Below are positions 44,483 through 55,186 of a DNA stretch of 64,000 nt, piece by piece. Positions within the stretch are counted from its first letter, which is position 1. Each line of letters starts with the position of its first letter. Location of the stretch: assembly GCA_028753945.1 (NCBI GenBank), contig JAPNXP010000013.1, forward strand, positions 992,001-1,056,000, in the 5' to 3' direction. Made by a program: the position numbers and the translations under genes. The notes beneath the pieces are model-generated. The model ran no database searches. It was not told where the DNA came from and saw only the letters and a list, made by a program, of their open reading frames with translations. This DNA comes from Hexactinellida sp. DTS-2022. Taxonomy: Eukaryota; Porifera; Hexactinellida.

Positions 44483-44843
44483 GCATTCCTATAGAGGGCG
44501 AGCTGCACCGGGCAATGGAATTAGACGAGAAAGGAATTTCTTAGATCCAGGACCCAGAGGACCCCAATGGGTACATCAAGGTGCCAAATGGTTCGTCCCA
44601 GAAGTTCTCTTCCTACCAGACAACTCACGAGGATTATGTAACTCTGTCCCATGCCACTGGGGGTGCCAGTTGGGATATAACTCTTATTCAGGATAACCTG
44701 AATGTATACGCTATGGCTTTGTTAGATGAGGTGTTTGAAGATTCGGTTATGCGGATCAGCTGTTCTAATTGCACTTGTGTGAGTGGGAAGTTAGTTTGTG
44801 GTTCTTTAAAGGAATTCTCAGATATTCCAGACTGCATAGGTGA
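44483..44843 (+). CDS. Secreted-protein-like exon with VWC-type cysteines (unit 1)
   Basis: Open frame of about 100 codons ending at a near-perfect donor (GACTGCATAG|GTGAGT). It reads IQDPEDPNGYIKVPNG, then DYVTLSHATGGASWDITLIQ and ISCSNCTCVSGKLVCGS, the last resembling a von Willebrand C half-domain. The same frame continues upstream through one TAG (44542-44544) into MELDEKGIS, so the exon either starts at the acceptor-like 'tttcttag' or is broken by a stop. The function is unknown; extracellular by composition. Tandem copy at 51410-51770. Confidence 0.5.
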
Positions 44844-45355
44844 GTTATAAGATCTGATGTTAGGAACCCAATTTGAGAATGGCGACTAATTTTAAGTTTG
44901 GCGCCCAAAAATATAATTGGGGCCTTTTTTATTTAAGCAGCATCTTCATTAGTTTGCTTGAAATCTGTTTAACACCTTTAAAATTAAGATTTGCGCACAG
45001 TCTGGGCACTAAATTTAAGTTTGGCGCCAAACCTTAAAATTAATTTATGCAATATTATGACTCCATGCGGCACATAAATTTGGGTATTACTTGAAGTTTG
45101 CATTCATTTGAACTCTGTCAATATTTGTTGGTCTTATCCGGAATTCTTATTAACCGGAGTTATTCACATGCATTTTTATAGGCTACAAAATATACCTTGT
45201 TCACATTAATTAACCGATATTTCGCCTTATACTGTATTTTATATGAATTAAGGTGTTACTTAGCTTATTTAGCTAAAAAGCCTTTTTAAGCTAATAGATT
45301 GACTTAGGGTTTTGGAATGGTTTTGATTAACTTTTGATAGTAAACAAAAATCTAA

Positions 45356-45601
45356 TTAAAAACATTGCAATGAATAATTAGGATTATCAGACACAACAAA
45401 TATAGTACCTAATTGAGAAATGGAAATACCATATGGTCTAATAAACTCTCCTTTCTTGTCGCCTCCCTTCCCAATGGTATGGATGTGCTGTCCGTTTCTG
45501 GAGAATATCTTTATGGCATTGTGGTCAGTGTCGCTAATGATGATATTCCCAGCTGGATCCAAACAGAAGAAGTTAGGGTTATACACCAAACAATCCGGTC
45601 C
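45356..45601 (-). pseudogene. Last NHL repeat beyond an in-frame stop (unit 1)
   Basis: Directly after the TAG that ends the NHL gene, the same frame stays open for about 80 codons and encodes another NHL blade (FCLDPAGNIIISDTDHNAIK, then GGDKKGEFIRPYGISISQLG). One C-to-T change (CAG to TAG) would explain the stop. It is either a trimmed gene or occasional stop readthrough. Tandem copy at 52283-52528. Confidence 0.75.
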
Positions 45602-46588
45602 CTAAGAGATACAGGAACTGAGGAGGGATCCATTCCTTGAAAAGGAATGAACACAGTTGGGACTCCAGTCCAGCACCACGAAACATTCCTTGGTTAGTTT
45701 CACATCTTGTGGGTAGCGTAGTTGTTCAGTTCCGAGACACGTTTCGAATTGTAGCTCTTTGGAGTATCTTGCTATTCTGTGATTAAAGCTATCTGCTACA
45801 AACACATCTCCATTTGTGTCGATTGCGAGGCCGCGTGGGGAATCTAGCTGTCCTTCTTCTTTCCCTTTAGTTCCAGTTCTATTCTTTAGTTTCCGGTCTT
45901 TCTTGCCGAACTGGAACAGAGAGTTGTGTCCTGTGTCCGTAACTGATATGTGTTCTTCTGTTACAGCTATGCCATATGGTGCCTTGAGTATTCCTTGTCC
46001 GAAGCTTGTTACGAACTTCCCTTCAAACGACACCACTTGAATTCGGGAGTTCTCATAATCAGCTATGTAGATTAGTTTGTTTGGTTCATCGATGGAGAGA
46101 CCAACTGCATCGAGTTCATTGGCACCTTTCCCTTTCTTCCCAGCTGTTAGTGTCGGTTCCACTTTCTTAGAATAGTCGGGTACCTCCAAAACTGACAGCT
46201 CCCCGAATCCTGAGATTACACTCCCTAGCGTTTGGAGAGTAGGACAGTCGAAGAGAGGGTACGGGAGTTTGGTAGGTGTCGACAGACTTTCTAGGCCCTG
46301 TTGGTACAGCTCAGCGGCCTGTTGGTGAATAGGAATGTTCGTATTCACTTTGAGACTCATCAGCTGCAATTGTTGTCGAGTTAGTTCCAGTTCCTGAATG
46401 GCAGCCTTACGCGTGGTCTCCTTGATGGTGTAGTCCTCTCGGAGCTGGGACAGTTCGAGTAGGAGAGCGTCCCTCCTCGCGATCAGCTGTGCGATAAGAA
46501 GGTCAAAGGTTTGGGCTATTTCTATGGCAACAGCATCGAACTGTGCGAATGTGTTTAGTGACACATTTGGTGGCAGAATAGTGGCCAT
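45602..46588 (-). CDS. Coiled-coil / NHL-repeat protein (unit 1)
   Basis: 328 residues from ATG at 46588 (aaaATGGCC, a good context; the upstream TTG is not needed). Residues about 15-110 form a coiled coil (AQLIARRDALLLELSQLRED, RQQLQLMSLKVN). Residues about 165-328 hold four or five NHL blades: IYIADYENSRIQVVSFEGKF, LKAPYGIAVTEEHISVTDTG, LDSPRGLAIDTNGDVFVADS and LRYPQDVKLTKECFVVLD. No RING or B-box, so it is a TRIM-like propeller protein without visible ligase domain. The frame ends at TAG, but one further blade follows in frame. Identical copy in unit 2. GC is higher than in flanking DNA, as in the other intact genes here. Confidence 0.88.
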   Translation of the reverse strand: MATILPPNVSLNTFAQFDAVAIEIAQTFDLLIAQLIARRDALLLELSQLREDYTIKETTRKAAIQELELTRQQLQLMSLKVNTNIPIHQQAAELYQQGLESLSTPTKLPYPLFDCPTLQTLGSVISGFGELSVLEVPDYSKKVEPTLTAGKKGKGANELDAVGLSIDEPNKLIYIADYENSRIQVVSFEGKFVTSFGQGILKAPYGIAVTEEHISVTDTGHNSLFQFGKKDRKLKNRTGTKGKEEGQLDSPRGLAIDTNGDVFVADSFNHRIARYSKELQFETCLGTEQLRYPQDVKLTKECFVVLDWSPNCVHSFSRNGSLLSSCIS

Positions 46589-46619
46589 TTTATTGTTGTT
46601 TGAAGTTAGTTTGTTCAAA

Positions 46620-47085
46620 TAATTTATTTTGGTTTGTTTCCATAGACTCTATCTTATAGTACTTTGTAACCTGAGCATACCATAGTTACTTATTTGTTGT
46701 CATGGTAATAACTGGAAAGTTAGGGAAAGTTTTTTGGTTAGACGTGGCTAATTGCATAACAACCATAATGTCTAATGGAATGTAAAAATTGCAATGTATC
46801 CCTTTTTCTTTAAAAATGGCTTTACAATTAAATTTCTATTTTGGCTTTGGCGCCAAAAACTTAGCTATTTCTATTTTGGCGACAAAACTTAGCTAGTCCA
46901 AATAATGGCGCTCAATTTTACGCGCCATTTATAACCACTCTTGGATAATAGCAAATAATTTATTATTGCTTTACAATAGAAATAGATACCTATACTACCA
47001 AATAATTTTAAAGTATTAGTGCAACTTATATTGGAATAGCTATTAGATATACCCGTTGTTATAATATTATTTGCACTTTTGTTAA
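46620..47085. other. Spacer between NHL gene and Ig-like exons (unit 1)
   Basis: AT-rich; no gene seen. Contains repeated 'tttggcg' motifs near 46840-46890. It ends with an acceptor-like 'cttttgttaacag'. Copied at 53547-54012. Confidence 0.45.
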
Positions 47086-47089
47086 CAGC

Positions 47090-47431
47090 TGAAGAAGAGA
47101 GAATTACACTGCAAGTGTCTCCCACTTCGGTTAATTAATCTGGAAGTATACTCATCAGTCACATTCATAGTACAGTTAACATTCCAGGTCCCATTATCCG
47201 TTGGCACCCTACTACCACATTTGGTAGAACAATACATCATGAGATTACCCGCATTAACTCTACACAGTGTCAGTATGCTATTAGAGTATATGACGTCATG
47301 CAGTATTATGAGTACACTAAATATAGTGTCACAGCTCAAATTGTAACTATAGGTGTTAGTGTCAGTGTTGATATCACTGTAAGAGCTATTAAACTAACGA
47401 TGCAACCAACTTATGTCTCTATCTACCAAGG
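47090..47431 (+). pseudogene. Ig-like domain exon (unit 1)
   Basis: Follows the acceptor 'ttttgttaacag'. The plus-strand frame reads ERITLQVSPTSVN, a TAA, then SGSILISHIHSTVNIPGPII, RWHPTTTF and YSVTAQIVTIGVSVSVDITV. The order fits an I-set Ig fold (A-strand, B-strand, P-x-P-x-I-x-W, F-strand) but the usual cysteines are missing. It ends near a donor-like 'accaagGTTTGT', where a (TTG)n run begins. If unspliced, that run encodes a poly-Leu stretch that would look like a membrane helix. It is likely a decayed exon. Copy at 54017-54358. Confidence 0.45.
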
Positions 47432-47432
47432 T

Positions 47433-47464
<32 letters not shown>

Positions 47465-47466
47465 AT
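47432..47466. repeat. (TTG)n microsatellite (unit 1)
   Basis: About eleven gtt/ttg units directly after the Ig-like exon; identical in unit 2 at 54359-54393. Confidence 0.9.
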
Positions 47467-47536
47467 TATTGGTGTTCTTATTGCTTTTTACTATAAATGT
47501 TTATAAACAAGTTGCAAATATGATTACCGACTGAGT

Positions 47537-47746
47537 ATGTTGATTACACGCTACATTCCAATGTCCCTTATGTGTTGCTATGCCCCAATAGGAGGCGACC
47601 TAGTCCTGACAGCTACGCTTAACACTTCTTACACGGACATAGCCTGGATTTGGTACTACAGTCCCTTCTCGTTCCACTACACAGTAATGCTATCCAATCG
47701 GAACAGCGCCTATAGGGACAGTCTACAGCTGGCCACAAGTATTTGA
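47537..47746 (+). pseudogene. Second Ig-like fragment (unit 1)
   Basis: Frame reads YAPIGGDLVLTATLNTSYTD then IAWIWYYS, again with the strand-B/strand-C pattern of an Ig domain (hydrophobic strand, then W), but without a clear later cysteine. It ends in TGA. Possibly another exon of the same + strand receptor-like gene. Copy at 54464-54673. Confidence 0.4.
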
Positions 47747-47749
47747 ACA

Positions 47750-48260
47750 GGAGTAATTTGTATTCATGCATTGAAGCTTCTAGCAGCATAATAACATTGA
47801 TAGATGCTTCAATATATGGCTATTTAAACAGCCGTTAATAAGTTACCAGACGAATATTATTTCTGCATTAAAATTCCTATTGTTCACATACTTATAGTGT
47901 ATAACCTTACTTTATGCAGACTAATTATATATTTCGTTCCATTTAGTGACACCGATTAGTTTGAGTGCCGGGTGCTCAAAACAGGGAATGATGATCCGAA
48001 AATACTAACTGTCTCCTCAGGTTAGTTAGTTAGTTGTTTGTTTGTTTGTTGTTTGTTTGTTTGTTTGTTTATTTGTTTGGTTATTTAGTTATTTATTTGA
48101 TTGTTTGTTTGTTTACACATTTGTTTGGTTGTTTGGATATTTACTTGTTTGTTTGTTTGTTTGTTTGGTTACTTGTATGTAATATCAATGCATAGTATAT
48201 AAGTATATAATAAATAGTTATACCCTCAAAATAGCATATTTAGAAAAATCTTAATATTGC
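47750..48260. repeat. Spacer with (GTTT)n microsatellite (unit 1)
   Basis: A long imperfect gttt/gttagtt/gttatt array occupies about 48018-48180. Copied at 54945-55107. No gene otherwise. Confidence 0.85.
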
Positions 48261-49844
48261 AGATACACTAAACCTGCTATTTGAGAAGGAATGGTTAATA
48301 AGGACTTGATTTGTTTTCATAAATAGTAAGAACAATTATCATGTGATGGTAATATGGCATTACTTTACATGGCATGTATCTTATTGAACCACTTTTGGAC
48401 CCTCCTAGTACACACTGTTCTCTCTAATAGTCCACCAGTGGGCAATTGGCCCAAAGTGGACTATTAGAGAATATGGACTATATTACAGATATATAAATAG
48501 TTGATTTGGACAAGTAAATAAGTGGACAATTAGAGAGAACAGACTGTACGTATTTATTTATTTATTTTAATTAAATTAATCAATAATAAATATTTTATAG
48601 GGGGTAGGGTCTCTTCTTCATAATTATTATGTATATTAAAATTACTAAATTAATATAAACACCTCCTTTTACTAAACTACCTTGTATTTGTGAATAGGTT
48701 TGTAGTATCTATGATTTAGTTTCTAAGTGATCGGGTTGACCGCTGAGTTAACACAACTCAGATGGCAACCCGATCACTTTGAAACAGCTGTGGCATCATA
48801 ATGTGTCCGTGTGACCTCTCAGCTGTTAATTAATTAACACGCTCCCGCCTCTAAGTGGTCAGGTTGACCCATGAGGATTTCACAATACTCAGACGGCAAC
48901 CCGATCACTTTGAGTTGAGAGCGTGTTCGCATCTAGAATGTCCAACTTTCCAACTTGTTTCCTTTTATATCAACAGAATTATGAAACTTGAAACCTTACT
49001 GCTCTATGGCTTAATACAATTGGAATTTATTAAGCCATTCAACTGAATAATGAACTTGGTTAAATAGCAGCATTCCTACGCTCCACTAGTTACTACGTAT
49101 ATGCAATTCCATTGATGGATTATGGTTCTATGCTTATGTTTGAGGTTTGTGGCTTAAGTACGTAAGCAATAGTTGGAATTCACATTGTTTACCAATACCA
49201 TACGTATATTTAATAATAATTAAGGTCTCATTCAGTCTTTTGTGGGACACGCCTGAAGGCGAATGAAGTTGAAAGGAAACTTTTCAAGGTACGAAAATTG
49301 AGAGACACTCACAAAAACTTGATGCATAATGAGTAATTTTTGCTTCAAAAATTATGTCTTTCAACTTATTTTATATTCGAGCACGTCAGTGTACAGTACA
49401 GCCTCGATTAACTTAAATTATCCAAACACGCCTAGCTGATCTCAATGTTATTCCTTAAATTAGTTCAGCCTTAAATTATCCGAACGAGTTGACTGCTCCA
49501 GACGAGTTCGGATAATCAGGTTGCACTGTATTTGCATACGTGTCTAGGTGATATGCTAAGATATTTATCCTCAATATTCATTCATATACACTTATAATTA
49601 ACTATGTCTCTTGTATCAGAGGCAAATCTGATAAAATTTTGTTTTTGGAAAAATTAGGAAAGTGAGGCGTATAAATTAATCGGTAATCGGATACTTTCGT
49701 CGCAGGAGATTTCGTCGCTGAATCATTCACCTCAAACCACATTTTTGCTTTTGCTTACGCTTGTTAATGACAATTTTATTCGATTGAAAATGGCAATTGA
49801 GAGTATTAAACAGGATTAAATTAAGCTTTTTTATTCTAATTTCT

Positions 49845-50182
49845 TCACCACAAGTTTCCGATGGTTACACCTTTAGTTATTTTCCCAGACGGGAGATACG
49901 TTCCTCTAGGTACCGTGTGCAGAGGTGGTGCTGCGACTTGCATTTCTGCCATTTTAGCTTTAAAATCTCTAACCATTTTCTCCTGAAAGGAATGTAGCAA
50001 ATTGTGTGTCATTTGACCTTCCAAAAATACGCGGGTTTCTGCTTTTTGTTGTTCCATTTGTTGACGCGCCACCTGATGGCTCTCGTTTCCTCTTGTCTGT
50101 CCCTTAACTCGGTCAACAGCTGGTGCCTTCTGTGATCAAGAGAGAGTATCAACCTGTCTATTGATTGATTGATTTGTATCAA
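49845..50182 (-). pseudogene. N-terminal coiled-coil fragment of an NHL-type gene (unit 2)
   Basis: Same sequence and same frameshift as 42918-43255. Confidence 0.65.
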
Positions 50183-50874
50183 TATGGGGTATACGATTGG
50201 TACTAGGATTAGTTCCGGACTTGTGTCGCCATTTGTATATTTTTGAAATTAATTTGTGTTTGTTTATTACAGGTAAATTAGGCCACTGTTTGTTGGAATC
50301 TTGTTTCAGCTCCACCGCCCGCGTCAGATTTCACTCCCGCACAAATATTGTCACTATTGTCATTATTTCCATTATTGCACATACATTTCAAAGTAAGGCC
50401 ACTGTTCGTTGCCAATTATATGGTAGGACACATTCTAAAATAGCCATAATTAGCTAGTAGATTAATCAGAACCTATATCAAGCATTATTAACCAACGATT
50501 GCAAATTTTATCGATAAGCACTCACAAATTAGAATATTTGCTCAGATAATTATTAACTATGTCGTCATCAAATAATGAGATAATGATAATGAGATGCCGC
50601 CCGCCCGCATCCTCAGATAGACTTCGTGTGGAGCTGAAACAATATTATCATTAACACTGGCCTTAATCTGAATTAATTATGTTCCTCTAATAGCAAGTTC
50701 GCCTATAATTGTCTATAATTTTGCGTTACGTAACGTTTGAACGATCCCTTGAACTAATTACTAATTATTTAATAATTTTAGTTACAATTTATTTATAATA
50801 CGTACCATAAATGAATACAAATACAATCTAGCAAAATAGCTCCATGACTTATCTAATAACATCAGGCACACAAC

Positions 50875-51011
50875 CAAGGGCGTAAATCCATGCTACAAAG
50901 TGGGGGGGACGTTTTCACAGTTGGTGAGAGGTTGTGGAGACAATTTATATAGGTGTCCTCTCCACTCCAAAAAGTTGGGGGGACGCGTCCCCCCCAGGAT
51001 TTACGCCCATG
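50875..51011. mobile_element. hAT MITE (unit 2 copy)
   Basis: Copy of 43948-44084 including its CACACAAC duplications; moved with the segmental duplication, not by transposition. Confidence 0.92.
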
Positions 51012-51409
51012 CACACAACACTCGATAGAGTTACAATGTGTACCGTCATAAGTTAGATTTGGTCACTTCAACAATTGGGCTAGTCCTCTTTAACCTTCAC
51101 ACTTTGAGGTGTGTCCGTATTTTCATCTGGTTCTATTAGATCATTGTCGTCTAATGGCCGGCCGGGCAAAATACCTGCGAACGGACAAGACATTGCATTT
51201 GGGTCGAATTGAGATCTTTCTTCGACTGTAATTTTGGGAAAAATCTATCGATTAGAGCCGGGAATGCTCGTTTTATTTTTGGTAAAAGTGATGTCCAGAA
51301 CCAAACAAGGAGCGGAATTACTATACACGATAGTCATACCATTTGTGACGAAATAGAACTCAAACTAAGCTTGATATTGTTCATATTTAGTTTCAGTTCG
51401 AATTTACTT

Positions 51410-51770
51410 GCATTCCTATAGAGGGCGAGCTGCACCGGGCAATGGAATTAGACGAGAAAGGAATTTCTTAGATCCAGGACCCAGAGGACCCCAATGGGTA
51501 CATCAAGGTGCCAAATGGTTCGTCCCAGAAGTTCTCTTCCTACCAGACAACTCACGAGGATTATGTAACTCTGTCCCATGCCACTGGGGGTGCCAGTTGG
51601 GATATAACTCTTATTCAGGATAACCTGAATGTATACGCTATGGCTTTGTTAGATGAGGTGTTTGAAGATTCGGTTATGCGGATCAGCTGTTCTAATTGCA
51701 CTTGTGTGAGTGGGAAGTTAGTTTGTGGTTCTTTAAAGGAATTCTCAGATATTCCAGACTGCATAGGTGA
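51410..51770 (+). CDS. Secreted-protein-like exon with VWC-type cysteines (unit 2)
   Basis: Identical to 44483-44843, with the same upstream TAG and the same strong donor (ATAG|GTGAGT). Persistence of the stop in both copies shows it predates the duplication. Confidence 0.5.
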
Positions 51771-52282
51771 GTTATAAGATCTGATGTTAGGAACCCAATT
51801 TGAGAATGGCGACTAATTTTAAGTTTGGCGCCCAAAAATATAATTGGGGCCTTTTTTATTTAAGCAGCATCTTCATTAGTTTGCTTGAAATCTGTTTAAC
51901 ACCTTTAAAATTAAGATTTGCGCACAGTCTGGGCACTAAATTTAAGTTTGGCGCCAAACCTTAAAATTAATTTATGCAATATTATGACTCCATGCGGCAC
52001 ATAAATTTGGGTATTACTTGAAGTTTGCATTCATTTGAACTCTGTCAATATTTGTTGGTCTTATCCGGAATTCTTATTAACCGGAGTTATTCACATGCAT
52101 TTTTATAGGCTACAAAATATACCTTGTTCACATTAATTAACCGATATTTCGCCTTATACTGTATTTTATATGAATTAAGGTGTTACTTAGCTTATTTAGC
52201 TAAAAAGCCTTTTTAAGCTAATAGATTGACTTAGGGTTTTGGAATGGTTTTGATTAACTTTTGATAGTAAACAAAAATCTAA

Positions 52283-52528
52283 TTAAAAACATTGCAATGA
52301 ATAATTAGGATTATCAGACACAACAAATATAGTACCTAATTGAGAAATGGAAATACCATATGGTCTAATAAACTCTCCTTTCTTGTCGCCTCCCTTCCCA
52401 ATGGTATGGATGTGCTGTCCGTTTCTGGAGAATATCTTTATGGCATTGTGGTCAGTGTCGCTAATGATGATATTCCCAGCTGGATCCAAACAGAAGAAGT
52501 TAGGGTTATACACCAAACAATCCGGTCC
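52283..52528 (-). pseudogene. Last NHL repeat beyond an in-frame stop (unit 2)
   Basis: Same as 45356-45601; the TAG is shared. Confidence 0.75.
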
Positions 52529-53515
52529 CTAAGAGATACAGGAACTGAGGAGGGATCCATTCCTTGAAAAGGAATGAACACAGTTGGGACTCCAGTCCAG
52601 CACCACGAAACATTCCTTGGTTAGTTTCACATCTTGTGGGTAGCGTAGTTGTTCAGTTCCGAGACACGTTTCGAATTGTAGCTCTTTGGAGTATCTTGCT
52701 ATTCTGTGATTAAAGCTATCTGCTACAAACACATCTCCATTTGTGTCGATTGCGAGGCCGCGTGGGGAATCTAGCTGTCCTTCTTCTTTCCCTTTAGTTC
52801 CAGTTCTATTCTTTAGTTTCCGGTCTTTCTTGCCGAACTGGAACAGAGAGTTGTGTCCTGTGTCCGTAACTGATATGTGTTCTTCTGTTACAGCTATGCC
52901 ATATGGTGCCTTGAGTATTCCTTGTCCGAAGCTTGTTACGAACTTCCCTTCAAACGACACCACTTGAATTCGGGAGTTCTCATAATCAGCTATGTAGATT
53001 AGTTTGTTTGGTTCATCGATGGAGAGACCAACTGCATCGAGTTCATTGGCACCTTTCCCTTTCTTCCCAGCTGTTAGTGTCGGTTCCACTTTCTTAGAAT
53101 AGTCGGGTACCTCCAAAACTGACAGCTCCCCGAATCCTGAGATTACACTCCCTAGCGTTTGGAGAGTAGGACAGTCGAAGAGAGGGTACGGGAGTTTGGT
53201 AGGTGTCGACAGACTTTCTAGGCCCTGTTGGTACAGCTCAGCGGCCTGTTGGTGAATAGGAATGTTCGTATTCACTTTGAGACTCATCAGCTGCAATTGT
53301 TGTCGAGTTAGTTCCAGTTCCTGAATGGCAGCCTTACGCGTGGTCTCCTTGATGGTGTAGTCCTCTCGGAGCTGGGACAGTTCGAGTAGGAGAGCGTCCC
53401 TCCTCGCGATCAGCTGTGCGATAAGAAGGTCAAAGGTTTGGGCTATTTCTATGGCAACAGCATCGAACTGTGCGAATGTGTTTAGTGACACATTTGGTGG
53501 CAGAATAGTGGCCAT
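52529..53515 (-). CDS. Coiled-coil / NHL-repeat protein (unit 2)
   Basis: Paralogue of 45602-46588 with no residue difference over the translated 328 residues. If both copies are real, the gene dose is doubled with identical upstream sequence. Confidence 0.88.
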   Translation of the reverse strand: MATILPPNVSLNTFAQFDAVAIEIAQTFDLLIAQLIARRDALLLELSQLREDYTIKETTRKAAIQELELTRQQLQLMSLKVNTNIPIHQQAAELYQQGLESLSTPTKLPYPLFDCPTLQTLGSVISGFGELSVLEVPDYSKKVEPTLTAGKKGKGANELDAVGLSIDEPNKLIYIADYENSRIQVVSFEGKFVTSFGQGILKAPYGIAVTEEHISVTDTGHNSLFQFGKKDRKLKNRTGTKGKEEGQLDSPRGLAIDTNGDVFVADSFNHRIARYSKELQFETCLGTEQLRYPQDVKLTKECFVVLDWSPNCVHSFSRNGSLLSSCIS

Positions 53516-54016
53516 TTTATTGTTGTTTGAAGTTAGTTTGTTCAAATAATTTATTTTGGTTTGTTTCCATAGACTCTATCTTATAGTACTTTGTAACCTG
53601 AGCATACCATAGTTACTTATTTGTTGTCATGGTAATAACTGGAAAGTTAGGGAAAGTTTTTTGGTTAGACGTGGCTAATTGCATAACAACCATAATGTCT
53701 AATGGAATGTAAAAATTGCAATGTATCCCTTTTTCTTTAAAAATGGCTTTACAATTAAATTTCTATTTTGGCTTTGGCGCCAAAAACTTAGCTATTTCTA
53801 TTTTGGCGACAAAACTTAGCTAGTCCAAATAATGGCGCTCAATTTTACGCGCCATTTATAACCACTCTTGGATAATAGCAAATAATTTATTATTGCTTTA
53901 CAATAGAAATAGATACCTATACTACCAAATAATTTTAAAGTATTAGTGCAACTTATATTGGAATAGCTATTAGATATACCCGTTGTTATAATATTATTTG
54001 CACTTTTGTTAACAGC

Positions 54017-54358
54017 TGAAGAAGAGAGAATTACACTGCAAGTGTCTCCCACTTCGGTTAATTAATCTGGAAGTATACTCATCAGTCACATTCATAGTAC
54101 AGTTAACATTCCAGGTCCCATTATCCGTTGGCACCCTACTACCACATTTGGTAGAACAATACATCATGAGATTACCCGCATTAACTCTACACAGTGTCAG
54201 TATGCTATTAGAGTATATGACGTCATGCAGTATTATGAGTACACTAAATATAGTGTCACAGCTCAAATTGTAACTATAGGTGTTAGTGTCAGTGTTGATA
54301 TCACTGTAAGAGCTATTAAACTAACGATGCAACCAACTTATGTCTCTATCTACCAAGG
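54017..54358 (+). pseudogene. Ig-like domain exon (unit 2)
   Basis: Copy of 47090-47431, same TAA and same missing cysteines. Confidence 0.45.
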
Positions 54359-54359
54359 T

Positions 54360-54391
<32 letters not shown>

Positions 54392-54463
54392 ATTATTGGT
54401 GTTCTTATTGCTTTTTACTATAAATGTTTATAAACAAGTTGCAAATATGATTACCGACTGAGT

Positions 54464-54673
54464 ATGTTGATTACACGCTACATTCCAATGTCCCTTATGT
54501 GTTGCTATGCCCCAATAGGAGGCGACCTAGTCCTGACAGCTACGCTTAACACTTCTTACACGGACATAGCCTGGATTTGGTACTACAGTCCCTTCTCGTT
54601 CCACTACACAGTAATGCTATCCAATCGGAACAGCGCCTATAGGGACAGTCTACAGCTGGCCACAAGTATTTGA
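54464..54673 (+). pseudogene. Second Ig-like fragment (unit 2)
   Basis: Copy of 47537-47746. Confidence 0.4.
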
Positions 54674-54944
54674 ACAGGAGTAATTTGTATTCATGCATTG
54701 AAGCTTCTAGCAGCATAATAACATTGATAGATGCTTCAATATATGGCTATTTAAACAGCCGTTAATAAGTTACCAGACGAATATTATTTCTGCATTAAAA
54801 TTCCTATTGTTCACATACTTATAGTGTATAACCTTACTTTATGCAGACTAATTATATATTTCGTTCCATTTAGTGACACCGATTAGTTTGAGTGCCGGGT
54901 GCTCAAAACAGGGAATGATGATCCGAAAATACTAACTGTCTCCT

Positions 54945-55107
54945 CAGGTTAGTTAGTTAGTTGTTTGTTTGTTTGTTGTTTGTTTGTTTGTTTGTTTATT
55001 TGTTTGGTTATTTAGTTATTTATTTGATTGTTTGTTTGTTTACACATTTGTTTGGTTGTTTGGATATTTACTTGTTTGTTTGTTTGTTTGTTTGGTTACT
55101 TGTATGT
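54945..55107. repeat. (GTTT)n microsatellite (unit 2)
   Basis: Copy of the array at 48018-48180. Confidence 0.9.
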
Positions 55108-55186
55108 AATATCAATGCATAGTATATAAGTATATAATAAATAGTTATACCCTCAAAATAGCATATTTAGAAAAATCTTAATATTG

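Larger units (their letters stand above)
41383..48309. repeat. Tandem duplication, unit 1 (6,927 bp)
   Basis: Repeats directly at 48310-55236 with a constant offset of 6,927 bp. The left breakpoint falls in the loop of a small palindrome (ctatttatgaagac ... ttcataaatag). The junction shows only 2-3 bp of T homology. I saw one base difference (G at 41660, T at 48587). Confidence 0.97.

Noticed and set aside
44483..47431. Altered genetic code (TAG/TAA read as Gln), suggested by three in-frame stops that could be former CAG/CAA
   Set aside because: XPOT ends normally at TAG and NOSIP contains no internal stops; the affected segments show other signs of decay.
47298..47534. Single-pass receptor with poly-Leu membrane helix
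   Set aside because: The Leu run is a (TTG)n microsatellite starting at a donor-like site, so an intron is the simpler reading; kept only as a weak possibility.
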